From positions 2,793,933-2,857,932 of the forward strand of contig NZ_CP080267.1 of NCBI RefSeq assembly GCF_019431375.1: a stretch of DNA of 64,000 nucleotides. Reading direction: 5' to 3'. Each line of letters opens with the position of its first letter. Position 1 is the first letter of the stretch. Both the position numbers and the translations under genes were made by a program. The notes under the pieces were generated by a model that had not been told where the DNA came from, made no database searches, and saw only the letters and a list, made by a program, of their open reading frames with translations. The stretch is from Alcanivorax sp. (lineage in GTDB: Bacteria > Pseudomonadota > Gammaproteobacteria > Pseudomonadales > Alcanivoracaceae). Of the stretch, positions 31,668 to 39,555 are shown piece after piece.

Positions 31668-32258
31668 ATGCTGCAAATCGGGATTGTGATCTACGATGAT
31701 GCCGAAGTGCTGGATTTTGCCGGCCCTTACGAAGTATTCGCCACCGCCGCCCGTCTGGCGGAGACCCCGCCCTGGGACGTAGCGTTGATTAGTGAGCATG
31801 CGGACGTGCGTGCCCGGGGCGGGTTTCCGGTACGCAGTCATTTCACCTTTGCCGAGATGCCACCGCTGGACGTGTTGCTGGTCAGTGGTGGTGTGCATAC
31901 CGCTGCGATGTGCAATCCCGCTTTGCTCTCGGCATTGCGCCAGGCGGCGGGCACGGCGCAATGGGTCACGTCCGTCTGTACCGGGGCCTTTCTCCTGGCG
32001 GAAGCCGGGTTGCTGACCGACCAACAGGCCACCACACACTGGGAAGACATTGCCGATCTGCGCGAGCGCTTCCCTGCCCTGCGGGTACAGGAAACGGTTC
32101 GTTGGGTGGAAGACGGAAACCGTATTACCTCCGCCGGCATTTCCGCCGGGATCGACATGAGTCTGCATCTGGTGGAGCGGCTGCACAGCCGTGAGCTGGC
32201 AGAGAAAACGGCACGGCAGATGGATTACGCCTGGATGCAGGATGACCCGGCAAACTAA
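31668..32258 (+). CDS. DJ-1/PfpI family protein (isonitrile hydratase-like)
   Basis: 196 residues. GATase1-like fold with IGIVIYDDAEVLDFAGPYEVF at the N-terminus and the nucleophile Cys in the elbow VTSVCTGAFLLAEAGLL, followed by ATTHW and ITSAGISAGIDMSL. This is the pattern of Pseudomonas isonitrile hydratase and of the N-domain of GlxA-type regulators; no AraC HTH follows here. The substrate is uncertain. A terminator follows at once. Confidence 0.88.
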   Translation: MLQIGIVIYDDAEVLDFAGPYEVFATAARLAETPPWDVALISEHADVRARGGFPVRSHFTFAEMPPLDVLLVSGGVHTAAMCNPALLSALRQAAGTAQWVTSVCTGAFLLAEAGLLTDQQATTHWEDIADLRERFPALRVQETVRWVEDGNRITSAGISAGIDMSLHLVERLHSRELAEKTARQMDYAWMQDDPAN

Positions 32259-32283
32259 AAGGGCGCCATTGGCGCCCTTTTTT
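32257..32283. terminator. Bidirectional rho-independent terminator
   Basis: AAAAGGGCGCC-ATT-GGCGCCCTTTTTT: an 11-base stem with A and T tracts, overlapping the DJ-1/PfpI stop and shared with the convergent propeller gene. Confidence 0.9.
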
Positions 32284-32297
32284 CAAACCGTAGCGGG

Positions 32298-34397
32298 TTA
32301 TTCGGTGTAACCCACAATCACCACATCAACGGGCATGCTGCCCACCGCCACGGATTCCTCAGCCACAAGGGAGCCGTCTCCCTGAATGGCAAAGCGCGTC
32401 ATCATTCCGTTGCCTCTCAGTGTCAGCAGCAGATGCTGGCCAGTTGTTGAAGTCGCCATGCCATCGGGAATGGAATCTGCAGCGATGGTTCCGGCCTCTT
32501 CAGCAAACCAGCCAACCGATTGGTTCACCTCATTGGCGGTATAGAGTATGCCTTGAGGTGAAACAAGCAGTTCGGTGACGCCCTGGACATCTTCCGCCGC
32601 ATTGGACTCAAGGGAACCATCGTCATTCACAAGAAACTTTTCCATGCCCAGATTGAAAGAGGTGTACAGGGCGTTGCCGTCAGGCGTGATGGCAATGGAT
32701 TTACCGTTGGCGCCGGTGGGTTTGATGAACGCATCCAGTTTGGTCAGGTAGCCATTCAACGGGTTGATTTCGAAGGGCACAACGCGGGCCGGATTGTTAT
32801 CCGTGACGACCCACAGAAACCGGCCCGCAGGATCAACGACAATATCGACAGGGGCGGTGAAGCCGACCTGAAACGGGCCCTGATCTTCGCTCAGAGAACC
32901 GTTAACGGCGACGTGGTAAAGGCTGATGCTGTTGCTGGACCGGTTTACCACATAAAGATAATTGCCAGAGGGGTGAACCGCCAGGGCAACAGGATCGGTA
33001 CCGGTGGCAACGTCACTGGTGTTGGGAATGCTTTCCAGCTCGTCCAATTCCTGCTCAACAAAGGTGGATCGGACACGACGGAACTGGGAAATCGTGTCGT
33101 CAGCCTTGTTGGCGATATAGACATATTTCCCGGTGGGGTGAGCTGTGATGGCGGAAGGATCATCACCGGACAGGGGGTCACTCAGGCCCAGAGGGGTCAG
33201 GGTGCCCTCGTCGTCCATCAGAAACTGGCTGATGTTGTCATCGCTACTGTTGATTACATAGGCAGCGGTATTGTGGGTGGTCAGTGCCTTGCCAGTGGTA
33301 AACACCAGATCCGAGGGGTAGTTATCCATCGGGATAGGGCGGGTCGTTGGTGTGGCCAGTTCCCCATTTTCACCGACCACAAAGGGCAGCATGGCTGAAC
33401 TACTTTGGTCAGACAGGTAAATGCGATTGCTGACCGGGCTGGCTTTCAGTGTGCGGGGCTTGTCGGTGGGTACGTCGATGGACGTGTTATCCAGCAAGGA
33501 AGCGATGCCGTTGTCGGCAATGCCGAGCTGCCAGATAACATCATTGGTCAGGTCAGAAATATAAAGGTAGTGACCGCTGTTATCGAGGGTGATGCCCTCC
33601 AGCTGGCCGCCAAGGAGGGGGGAGTTGCTCTGAAAATCCAGGGTGCCGTCTTCAAGAATTTGATACTGGTACACCGCCCCATTGGTTCGTTGTATGGCGT
33701 ACAGAAAGTCCTTGTCAGGATGCGCAATCAGCTTCCAGGCGTTATCAAAGAGCACCGTGTCTTCAAATGTCAGGGTGCCATCGTTGCCGATGCTGAAGTG
33801 AGAGACGCCATTCTCGCTGTCCGTGGCATACAGGTGCGCACCATTCCGGCTCAGTGCCAGATCGGTAAAAGCGGCATCCACATTGTCGGAGGTCACCAGA
33901 TCCTGGGGCTCCATGGAAGCAATCTGGCCGTACTCGTCGAAATACAGCTGGTAGATGCCGTCGGCACCGTCGGCCACGTAGGCATAATCCCCGGAGGGAT
34001 GCACAACGATGTCATTCAAGGCATTTCCTGGCAGGACATCACTGTAGATATAGTCAAACCGCCCCGTGGTTTCCAGGCCGTAATGGTAGACCCCACCACC
34101 ATTGGCAATCGCCAGTACTTCATCATGCCCGGGACGCAGGGCCGTTGCGGTACTGGCATTGATGGACACCTTGTCCACCAGCTGCATACGACCGGATTGG
34201 GTATCCACGGCAAAACTGGACAAGGTGCCGCCGTTGTAGGCGGTGGCAAGCGCGTAGCGCTCTACACTGGGAGTGCCGGGGGACGGCGCGCCGGTATTGC
34301 CACCGGGACTGCCGCCGCCACCACCGCCACAGGCGGCAAGAAATGCGGAGCTGGCCAGTACCAGGGCGGGGGTAAGGTGGTGCAGAAAGCGTGTCAT
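32298..34397 (-). CDS. Beta-propeller lipoprotein (YncE/lactonase-like)
   Basis: 699 residues. Lipoprotein signal MTRFLHHLTPALVLASSAFL followed by AACGGGGGGSPGG: the lipobox Cys precedes a Gly-rich linker. Then come two rounds of short repeats of the type HPSGDYAYVADGADG, HPTGKYVYIANKADD and HPSGNYLYVVNRSSN, the blade pattern of 6-phosphogluconolactonase/YncE-like propellers, probably two seven-bladed domains. It probably sits in the outer membrane and binds a partner; an enzymatic role is not evident. Its upstream region carries the same candidate ECF promoter as the gene at 34692. Confidence 0.85.
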   Translation of the reverse strand: MTRFLHHLTPALVLASSAFLAACGGGGGGSPGGNTGAPSPGTPSVERYALATAYNGGTLSSFAVDTQSGRMQLVDKVSINASTATALRPGHDEVLAIANGGGVYHYGLETTGRFDYIYSDVLPGNALNDIVVHPSGDYAYVADGADGIYQLYFDEYGQIASMEPQDLVTSDNVDAAFTDLALSRNGAHLYATDSENGVSHFSIGNDGTLTFEDTVLFDNAWKLIAHPDKDFLYAIQRTNGAVYQYQILEDGTLDFQSNSPLLGGQLEGITLDNSGHYLYISDLTNDVIWQLGIADNGIASLLDNTSIDVPTDKPRTLKASPVSNRIYLSDQSSSAMLPFVVGENGELATPTTRPIPMDNYPSDLVFTTGKALTTHNTAAYVINSSDDNISQFLMDDEGTLTPLGLSDPLSGDDPSAITAHPTGKYVYIANKADDTISQFRRVRSTFVEQELDELESIPNTSDVATGTDPVALAVHPSGNYLYVVNRSSNSISLYHVAVNGSLSEDQGPFQVGFTAPVDIVVDPAGRFLWVVTDNNPARVVPFEINPLNGYLTKLDAFIKPTGANGKSIAITPDGNALYTSFNLGMEKFLVNDDGSLESNAAEDVQGVTELLVSPQGILYTANEVNQSVGWFAEEAGTIAADSIPDGMATSTTGQHLLLTLRGNGMMTRFAIQGDGSLVAEESVAVGSMPVDVVIVGYTE

Positions 34398-34430
34398 GAG
34401 TTTTCCCTCTCAATACATGTTTTTCCCTGG

Positions 34431-34459
34431 GTCGCGGTGAGATCCATAGCGGTTCAAAA
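34431..34459 (-). promoter_or_regulatory. Candidate ECF promoter upstream of the propeller lipoprotein
   Basis: On the minus strand: TTTTGAACC (34459-34451), 15 nt, then GCGAC (34435-34431), ending 34 nt before the start codon. The same layout occurs at 35060-35088. Confidence 0.6.
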
Positions 34460-34644
34460 AAATAGCCATTTTTTGTTGGCCTTTATCGGGCGTTACGAGT
34501 GCTAAAAGTTTAGAGGGGAGTGGCTGATGGCACTGTGCCATGCATCATGTTTTGCATAGCAATGCCATCCAGGTGAGGGCGGGTTGTGCTAGGTTAAACG
34601 GCGAAACAGCCAGGGGCTTTTTCTGAAACCAATTCAGAATGAAT

Positions 34645-34677
34645 GACATGGCCTCCTGCCGGGCAGAAGGCCATGTC
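34645..34677 (-). terminator. Hairpin downstream of the small secreted-protein gene
   Basis: GACATGGCCT (34645-34654) and AGGCCATGTC (34668-34677) form a perfect 10-base stem with further pairing inside (CTGCC/GGCAG). It lies 15 nt after the stop of the gene at 34692 but has no clean T run, so the terminator call is tentative. Confidence 0.45.
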
Positions 34678-34691
34678 GCTGCGGACATGTC

Positions 34692-35024
34692 TTAATCAAT
34701 CTCGTCCGGCTCGACACCGTGCAACTGTGTTGCACCACCGGCGGGCAGGCGAGTGGTGACGGGTTGGCGGGGGTCTGAGGAGCGGCGGATGATGTCACGA
34801 TCCAGGCCGCCTCCTGCTGTGGTGAAGGTGTCGTAATGGACCTTGCCAGCACCGCCGGCACCGCCAGTGGTGCCCTGCGCCATGGGTTGGGTGGCAGGCG
34901 CGACGCGCAGGCTTTCCCCCGGGATGTCGCCAATCTTCAGGTAACCGGCAGCCATGGCCTGTTGGCCAGCAACCATGGCGATAGTCATTGTGGCGATTCG
35001 GAAGCATTGTTTGATCGGTGTCAT
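34692..35024 (-). CDS. Small secreted protein with Hcp-like N-terminal motif
   Basis: 110 residues. Signal peptide MTPIKQCFRIATMTIAMVAG QQAMA, with cleavage likely before AGYLKIG. The mature start GYLKIGDIPGES matches the opening strand of Hcp-like secreted proteins (YLKIxxIxGES), but the rest (Gly/Thr-rich, GGAGGAGKVHYDTFTTAGGG, ending HGVEPDEID) does not continue as an Hcp barrel. It may be a shortened or diverged relative, or the likeness may be chance. It shares a candidate ECF promoter with the propeller gene. AAGGAG precedes the ATG. Confidence 0.65.
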   Translation of the reverse strand: MTPIKQCFRIATMTIAMVAGQQAMAAGYLKIGDIPGESLRVAPATQPMAQGTTGGAGGAGKVHYDTFTTAGGGLDRDIIRRSSDPRQPVTTRLPAGGATQLHGVEPDEID

Positions 35025-35059
35025 GATAAATCTCCTTGATTGATGTGATTCATCAGGGA

Positions 35060-35088
35060 GTCGCTAGTCCGTTGCAGGTGGTTCAAAA
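35060..35088 (-). promoter_or_regulatory. Candidate ECF promoter upstream of the small secreted protein
   Basis: Minus strand TTTTGAACC (35088-35080), 15 nt, GCGAC (35064-35060), ending 36 nt before the start codon at 35024. Identical core elements and spacing to 34431-34459. Confidence 0.6.
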
Positions 35089-35167
35089 TTTTTTGGGGTG
35101 GTTATCGGTCGGGGAGAATGTCTTCTCGCCTGGCAGATGCTGAAGCATGGATGTGCTGGAAATAGGG

Positions 35168-37186
35168 ATGGAACGAACACGACAACGTAAAGGGAAAAAG
35201 CGACATTGTCACAGAGTGTGGCTGATGGCGGCATGGCTGCTGGCAAGCGGTGGCGTGTTGGCCCAGGCAGAGTTGCGGATAACCTCCCCCATTACTGCCT
35301 ATAGTGAAATCACGGTGTTGCTGCCGGAATCCGCCGTCGCGGATTCGCAGTGGTTGTTGGCGCTGGACGATACCGATATCTCTGCCCTGCTGGACACAGC
35401 AGAGCCCGGCAGATTGCATTTCACTCCCCCCTCTGCCCTGCCCACAGGCAATCATCAGTTGCGGTTGGTGGAAATGACGGCGGCAGGAGAGATGCGCGAA
35501 CACGGGCTGTGGACCTTCACCGTGCGCCATTCCGAGCGCTTTCGCGAAGCGGGACTCAGTGCCCGTCTGGATGTGACAGTGAATGAGCGCCTGGACGAGG
35601 ACAACCTGCCCGAGCCCTTGCCGGATGCCACTGTTATCGATGGAGGTTTGCGGGTGGGCGCCACGGCGGCGGATGGCCAGTGGCGCAGCAGCGCGGTGGT
35701 GGAAGCCCTGGGCACCAGCCGTGATCCGCTGGAAGGCAGTGGCCGTGATGGCTTGTCGCTGGGCTATGTACATGTGCAGGGCCAGCACGGCCCGTGGCAA
35801 TGGACCGCCGGTGACCAGATTCCCCTGAGCTCCACGTTATTGATGCAGCCGGTGCTGCGCCGCGGCTTGTCCGCCGGTCTGAGTACCGACCCTGTCGACG
35901 TTACCCTGTGGTCATTGCGTACCCCGCCCCCCGGTGGCGGCAGCGCCCTGTGGACCCGTGAGTCGGAGCGGCGCAGTGATGGCGCCAGCCTCACCCACCG
36001 TCCGATCGCAGATTCGCCGGAAACGCTCAGTGTCACCGTCAGTTGGCTGCAGGGCGAAGGCCCCAGTGGCAATGGGGAATTCGGCAGCGGGGTGTTGTCC
36101 GATCCGGAAACCCGGTCCGGAGAGGCCAGCAGTGTGGCGCTGGAAAGCTGGCTGTTTGATGAGCGAGTGCACTGGCAGGGGGAATACGCCTGGTCCAGCC
36201 GGGAAAGTGATGCGGACAGCCTGTCTCCGGGCCCCGCTCTTGAAGAACAACGGGACGAGGCCTGGGACACCCGCCTCACCTGGTATCCACTGAGGAACTG
36301 GAAGCTGATGGGGCAGCCGGTAGCCATGAGCACTGGCATCGAACGCCGGGAAGTGGGTACGGCTTTCTACAGTCCCACCAATCCCCAGATGCTGGCGGAC
36401 CGCAGTGTGCTGGGTGGCTATGGCTCCCTGTTCTGGGCCGGGCTGTCCCTGCAGGCCTATCTGGGGACCCAGGATGACAATGTGGACGACAACCCCTTAT
36501 TGCCGGTGACGGAGCTGGAACAACAAAGCTATAGTTTGGGCTATGCCCCGCTGCTCAACGGCGGCGGTTGGCTGGGGCAACCGGCGTTCAATCTGAACTG
36601 GCAGGATACCGATCAAGACGTCAGCCGTGCAGCGGCCCTGCTCAATGAAGGGGATCTCTACCGCAACCGCCAGATGACGGCGTCGCTGGCTGTCCAGTAC
36701 CCGCGCTGGTCCTGGGATCTGGCCCACAGTCGTGGCCGTGACCGCAGTGAGCAGACGGTTCTCTCCGATCTGGAAACCAAACTGTCGCAACTAAGTGTGC
36801 GTTTACCGGTGGGGCAACGGCTCACCCTGGAGCCCTATGGTCAGCGGGCAGACACGATGAACCGTTTGCTGCCAGACGACGACTCAACCCTGAGCCAGGC
36901 GGGAATGACACTGGGTATGCAGTGGAGCCGCCGGGTGTGGTCCAGCCTGACCTATACCTGGGGCCGGCTGGAACAGGACGGTGAAGACAGCCAGCGTCTG
37001 GATGACGTGCAAGGCAGTGTGAACTGGCAGTGGCGACAGCCCCGCGGCTGGGTCCCCGGTGTCAGCCTGAATCTGGGCGGTCAGTACTTCCGCCAACCGG
37101 TGCTGGATGCGCTGGACCGCGAGAATCAGTGGCAGGTCTTCGCCGGCGTCACCGCCAGTTGGGCCCGGACAGGAGTGCGGCCATGA
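35168..37186 (+). CDS. Outer-membrane beta-barrel protein, unknown family
   Basis: 672 residues from the ATG at 35168 (an ATG at 35147 is in frame). The N-terminus is a basic then hydrophobic signal (VWLMAAWLLASGGVLAQA). Residues ~20-130 look like an Ig/FN3-type domain (LPTGNHQLRLVEM, REHGLWTFTVRH). From there alternating amphipathic strands with Trp/Tyr/Arg (WRSSAVVEALGTSRDPLEG, LAVQYPRWSWDLAHSRGRD) indicate a large barrel. The last strand ends in VFAGVTASWARTGVRP. First gene of the ECF/protease operon; its stop overlaps the next start (ATGA). Confidence 0.7.
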   Translation: MERTRQRKGKKRHCHRVWLMAAWLLASGGVLAQAELRITSPITAYSEITVLLPESAVADSQWLLALDDTDISALLDTAEPGRLHFTPPSALPTGNHQLRLVEMTAAGEMREHGLWTFTVRHSERFREAGLSARLDVTVNERLDEDNLPEPLPDATVIDGGLRVGATAADGQWRSSAVVEALGTSRDPLEGSGRDGLSLGYVHVQGQHGPWQWTAGDQIPLSSTLLMQPVLRRGLSAGLSTDPVDVTLWSLRTPPPGGGSALWTRESERRSDGASLTHRPIADSPETLSVTVSWLQGEGPSGNGEFGSGVLSDPETRSGEASSVALESWLFDERVHWQGEYAWSSRESDADSLSPGPALEEQRDEAWDTRLTWYPLRNWKLMGQPVAMSTGIERREVGTAFYSPTNPQMLADRSVLGGYGSLFWAGLSLQAYLGTQDDNVDDNPLLPVTELEQQSYSLGYAPLLNGGGWLGQPAFNLNWQDTDQDVSRAAALLNEGDLYRNRQMTASLAVQYPRWSWDLAHSRGRDRSEQTVLSDLETKLSQLSVRLPVGQRLTLEPYGQRADTMNRLLPDDDSTLSQAGMTLGMQWSRRVWSSLTYTWGRLEQDGEDSQRLDDVQGSVNWQWRQPRGWVPGVSLNLGGQYFRQPVLDALDRENQWQVFAGVTASWARTGVRP

Positions 37187-38340
37187 AATCGATAGTGACC
37201 TTGATGATGTTGTTGGGCATGGCTTGCGGCATGGCGCGCTCGGATGTGCTCAGTGCCTCGGTGAACCCGGCTAGCCAGGGCATTGCACTGGGACGGCAGG
37301 CGCTGGTGTCGCTGAACTGGCAGGCGGTGAGGGATGAAACCAACTGTCTGGGTACCGTCACTTCCGCGTCCGTGGAAATTCGTGCCGGACAGATCAACGG
37401 GCCGTTGCTGCGCACCCAGCCACGACGGTTGTCCCGTTCCATTGTCTGTGACCCCACCTTTGGCACGCGTACCTTTTCCTTTTCGGACACTCTCAGCATT
37501 CCGTCCACCGTCAGTGAGCAGGCCCTGCAGTTAGGCAGTGACAGATTGGTGCTGGTGCGTACCTTCACAGATGGGCTTTCCGGCAGCAGCGCGGCGGCGA
37601 CCCTGGCGCTGCGCTCCCCCGCCGCCGCGGGTTTTTCACTGACTGCCATCCAGCTGGAGCTGGCTCGCGGTGGCGCCCAGCGGGTGATCGAACAGGGGGA
37701 AGCCATATCGGCTAGAGCCATCTTCTACTATACCGGCAGCGGACTGTTGCGCGGCCAGTGGGAACTGGCTTCGCCACCGGGCACCGCCGGGGTGCCGCTG
37801 TTCCGACCGTTGCGCCAGGTGCAGCAACTACTTCCCGCCGGAGGAAACGCCACGATAAAAGCCCCGACGTTACCCAGCGATATACCGGGGCTGTATCTGC
37901 TGCGCTTCCGGCCGCACAGTGCCAGCGCAGAAACTACCTTGCCAGTGCTGCAGTATCAGGTGATCAGCAGTGAGGCAGGCCCCGCGGGCCTGGTTACGAT
38001 TCCCCTGCTGGCCCCGGCCCGCGGAGCGGTGATGCACAGCGATACCCCCTTCCAGTGGCAGCCGGTTGCGGCGGCCACCAGTTATCGGTTGCGATTTTAC
38101 GCCACCGTGGGGGCGCGCCTGCCCCGTCTTGATGGCGGGGTGGCTGAACCGTTACAACCGCGCGGCGACGGGCCAGTGACCGCCCAGTGGTTGTCCGCAG
38201 GGCAAACCCGCGCCCAGCCCGGGCCGCTGGTGTGGGAAAAACTGTCGGCACCGGGTACCTATCTTTGGCAGGTGGAAGCCCTGGATGGCGATGGCCAGAT
38301 GGTTGGCGTGAGTGAATGGCGGGAGGTACAACGCCCATGA
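37183..38340 (+). CDS. Secreted protein with FN3-like C-terminal domain
   Basis: 385 residues. It begins within the stop of the preceding gene (ATGA). Signal peptide MKSIVTLMMLLGMACGMARS. The N-terminal domain has two Cys (ETNCLGTV and SIVCDPTF) likely disulfide-linked. The C-terminal ~110 residues have the FN3 pattern FQWQPVAAATSYRLRFYA ... APGTYLWQVEALDGDGQ. It probably works in the periplasm with the barrel protein. No named family recognised. Its stop overlaps the sigma factor start. Confidence 0.7.
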   Translation: MKSIVTLMMLLGMACGMARSDVLSASVNPASQGIALGRQALVSLNWQAVRDETNCLGTVTSASVEIRAGQINGPLLRTQPRRLSRSIVCDPTFGTRTFSFSDTLSIPSTVSEQALQLGSDRLVLVRTFTDGLSGSSAAATLALRSPAAAGFSLTAIQLELARGGAQRVIEQGEAISARAIFYYTGSGLLRGQWELASPPGTAGVPLFRPLRQVQQLLPAGGNATIKAPTLPSDIPGLYLLRFRPHSASAETTLPVLQYQVISSEAGPAGLVTIPLLAPARGAVMHSDTPFQWQPVAAATSYRLRFYATVGARLPRLDGGVAEPLQPRGDGPVTAQWLSAGQTRAQPGPLVWEKLSAPGTYLWQVEALDGDGQMVGVSEWREVQRP

Positions 38341-38939
38341 CCGATTCCGTAGCAGAAGAGCGGGCGTTATTGCAGGCTGTGGCTCAGGGGGATCAGCGAG
38401 CCCTGCAGACACTGTACCGACGCTGGCAGCCGCGTCTGCAATATTACGTACAGTCCCGGCTGGGTGGTGATGCTGCCGCCGCCCAGGATGTGGTGCACGA
38501 AGTGATGCTGGATGTGTGGCGCCAGGCCGGCCGTTTCGAAGGTCGATCCAAGCCACTGACCTGGGCCATGTCCATGGCCCACAACAAGCTGGTGGATTAC
38601 CTGCGCAAGTGGGGTCGGGAGGAAACCCGGGAAACCCTGCCGGAACCGGATGACCATGACGACGGGGACACCACCACCGCCATCCAGGGCGCCCAGGAAG
38701 CCGCCTACCTGCGCCACTGCCTGCAGCAGTTGCCGCCGGACCAGCGCGATGCCATCCAGCTGGCCTTCTTCGATGACATGGCCTACCCGGATATCGCCCA
38801 GGTGGTCGATTGCCCGCTGGGCACCGTCAAGACCCGTATTTTCCACGCCCGCGCCCAGCTCAAGCGCTGTCTGTCCGCGCTGATGAAAGGGTTGTGTCGT
38901 CTGGATGAACCGGATCGCTGCGGTCCTCGACCTACCTGA
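38337..38939 (+). CDS. ECF-type RNA polymerase sigma factor
   Basis: 200 residues. Region 2 is seen in ALQTLYRRWQPRLQYYVQSR ... AQDVVHEVMLDVWRQAGRFEG and PLTWAMSMAHNKLVDYLRKW. Region 4 is seen in LQQLPPDQRDAIQLAFFDDM and YPDIAQVVDCPLGTVKTRIFHAR. There is no region 1 or 3. The start ATG overlaps the preceding stop (ATGA). The gene is followed after 28 nt by its anti-sigma factor. Targets are not known, but two genes just upstream of this operon share a candidate ECF promoter. Confidence 0.92.
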   Translation: MTDSVAEERALLQAVAQGDQRALQTLYRRWQPRLQYYVQSRLGGDAAAAQDVVHEVMLDVWRQAGRFEGRSKPLTWAMSMAHNKLVDYLRKWGREETRETLPEPDDHDDGDTTTAIQGAQEAAYLRHCLQQLPPDQRDAIQLAFFDDMAYPDIAQVVDCPLGTVKTRIFHARAQLKRCLSALMKGLCRLDEPDRCGPRPT

Positions 38940-38967
38940 AACCATGGGCGACAGGAGAGACACAACC

Positions 38968-39555
38968 ATGAACACACATCCGGATGATGCCCTGGTGGCC
39001 TATGCCAACCACACCCTGGACCCGGCGGAGCAACCCGCGCTGGACGCCCATCTGGCGGCCTGCGGCCGCTGCCGGGAAGAGCTGGACTGGCTCACTACCC
39101 TGCGCGCCGGCATGCAGGCCGAGCCCCTGCCGGCGGTGGATGAGCTGGGCCTGGCCCGGCTGATGCGCGAAGTGAAAGCGGAGCAACGACCAGCCCGCGC
39201 TGCAACGTCGGCCCGGTCCTGGTGGCGCGGTGCCATGGCGGCGGCGGTGCTGGTGATGCTGGTACAGTTCGGGGTCATTGCCGTGCAATGGCAACCGGAC
39301 GCTGGCTACCAGCCCCTGAGTGAAAGTGGCCAGGTGGTTGGCCCGGTGCTGCAGGTGCGCTTTGCGCCGGCAGCGTCCCTGGCCGAGATACAGGCACTGC
39401 TGGAGCAGATCGAGGGCCGCATCGTGGATGGCCCCGGCGCTCTGGGCCTGTACCGGATCGCCCTGCCCGAAGAGGCTGACCATAAGGCTGCGCTGGCGAC
39501 CCTGAAAGCGGCGGATGGCATTGTTATCCAGGCGCTGGCGGAGCTGACGCCATGA
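38968..39555 (+). CDS. Zinc-finger anti-sigma factor with protease-inhibitor-like tail
   Basis: 195 residues from the ATG at 38968 with AGGAG upstream. The N-terminal cytoplasmic ZAS/zf-HC2 domain has the HxxxCxxC motif AHLAACGRCREEL. A single membrane helix follows (GAMAAAVLVMLVQFGVIAV, about residues 92-110). The C-terminal periplasmic domain, VLQVRFAPAASLAEIQALLE then GPGALGLYRIALPE, has the pattern of propeptide/inhibitor-I9-like domains. Since the next gene is a subtilisin, this domain may bind the protease or be cut by it. The last point is inference. ATGA overlap with the protease gene. Confidence 0.85.
   Translation: MNTHPDDALVAYANHTLDPAEQPALDAHLAACGRCREELDWLTTLRAGMQAEPLPAVDELGLARLMREVKAEQRPARAATSARSWWRGAMAAAVLVMLVQFGVIAVQWQPDAGYQPLSESGQVVGPVLQVRFAPAASLAEIQALLEQIEGRIVDGPGALGLYRIALPEEADHKAALATLKAADGIVIQALAELTP

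Noticed and set aside
33405..34505. 366-codon plus-strand frame opposite the propeller lipoprotein
   Set aside because: Antisense of the repeated blades; no start signal.
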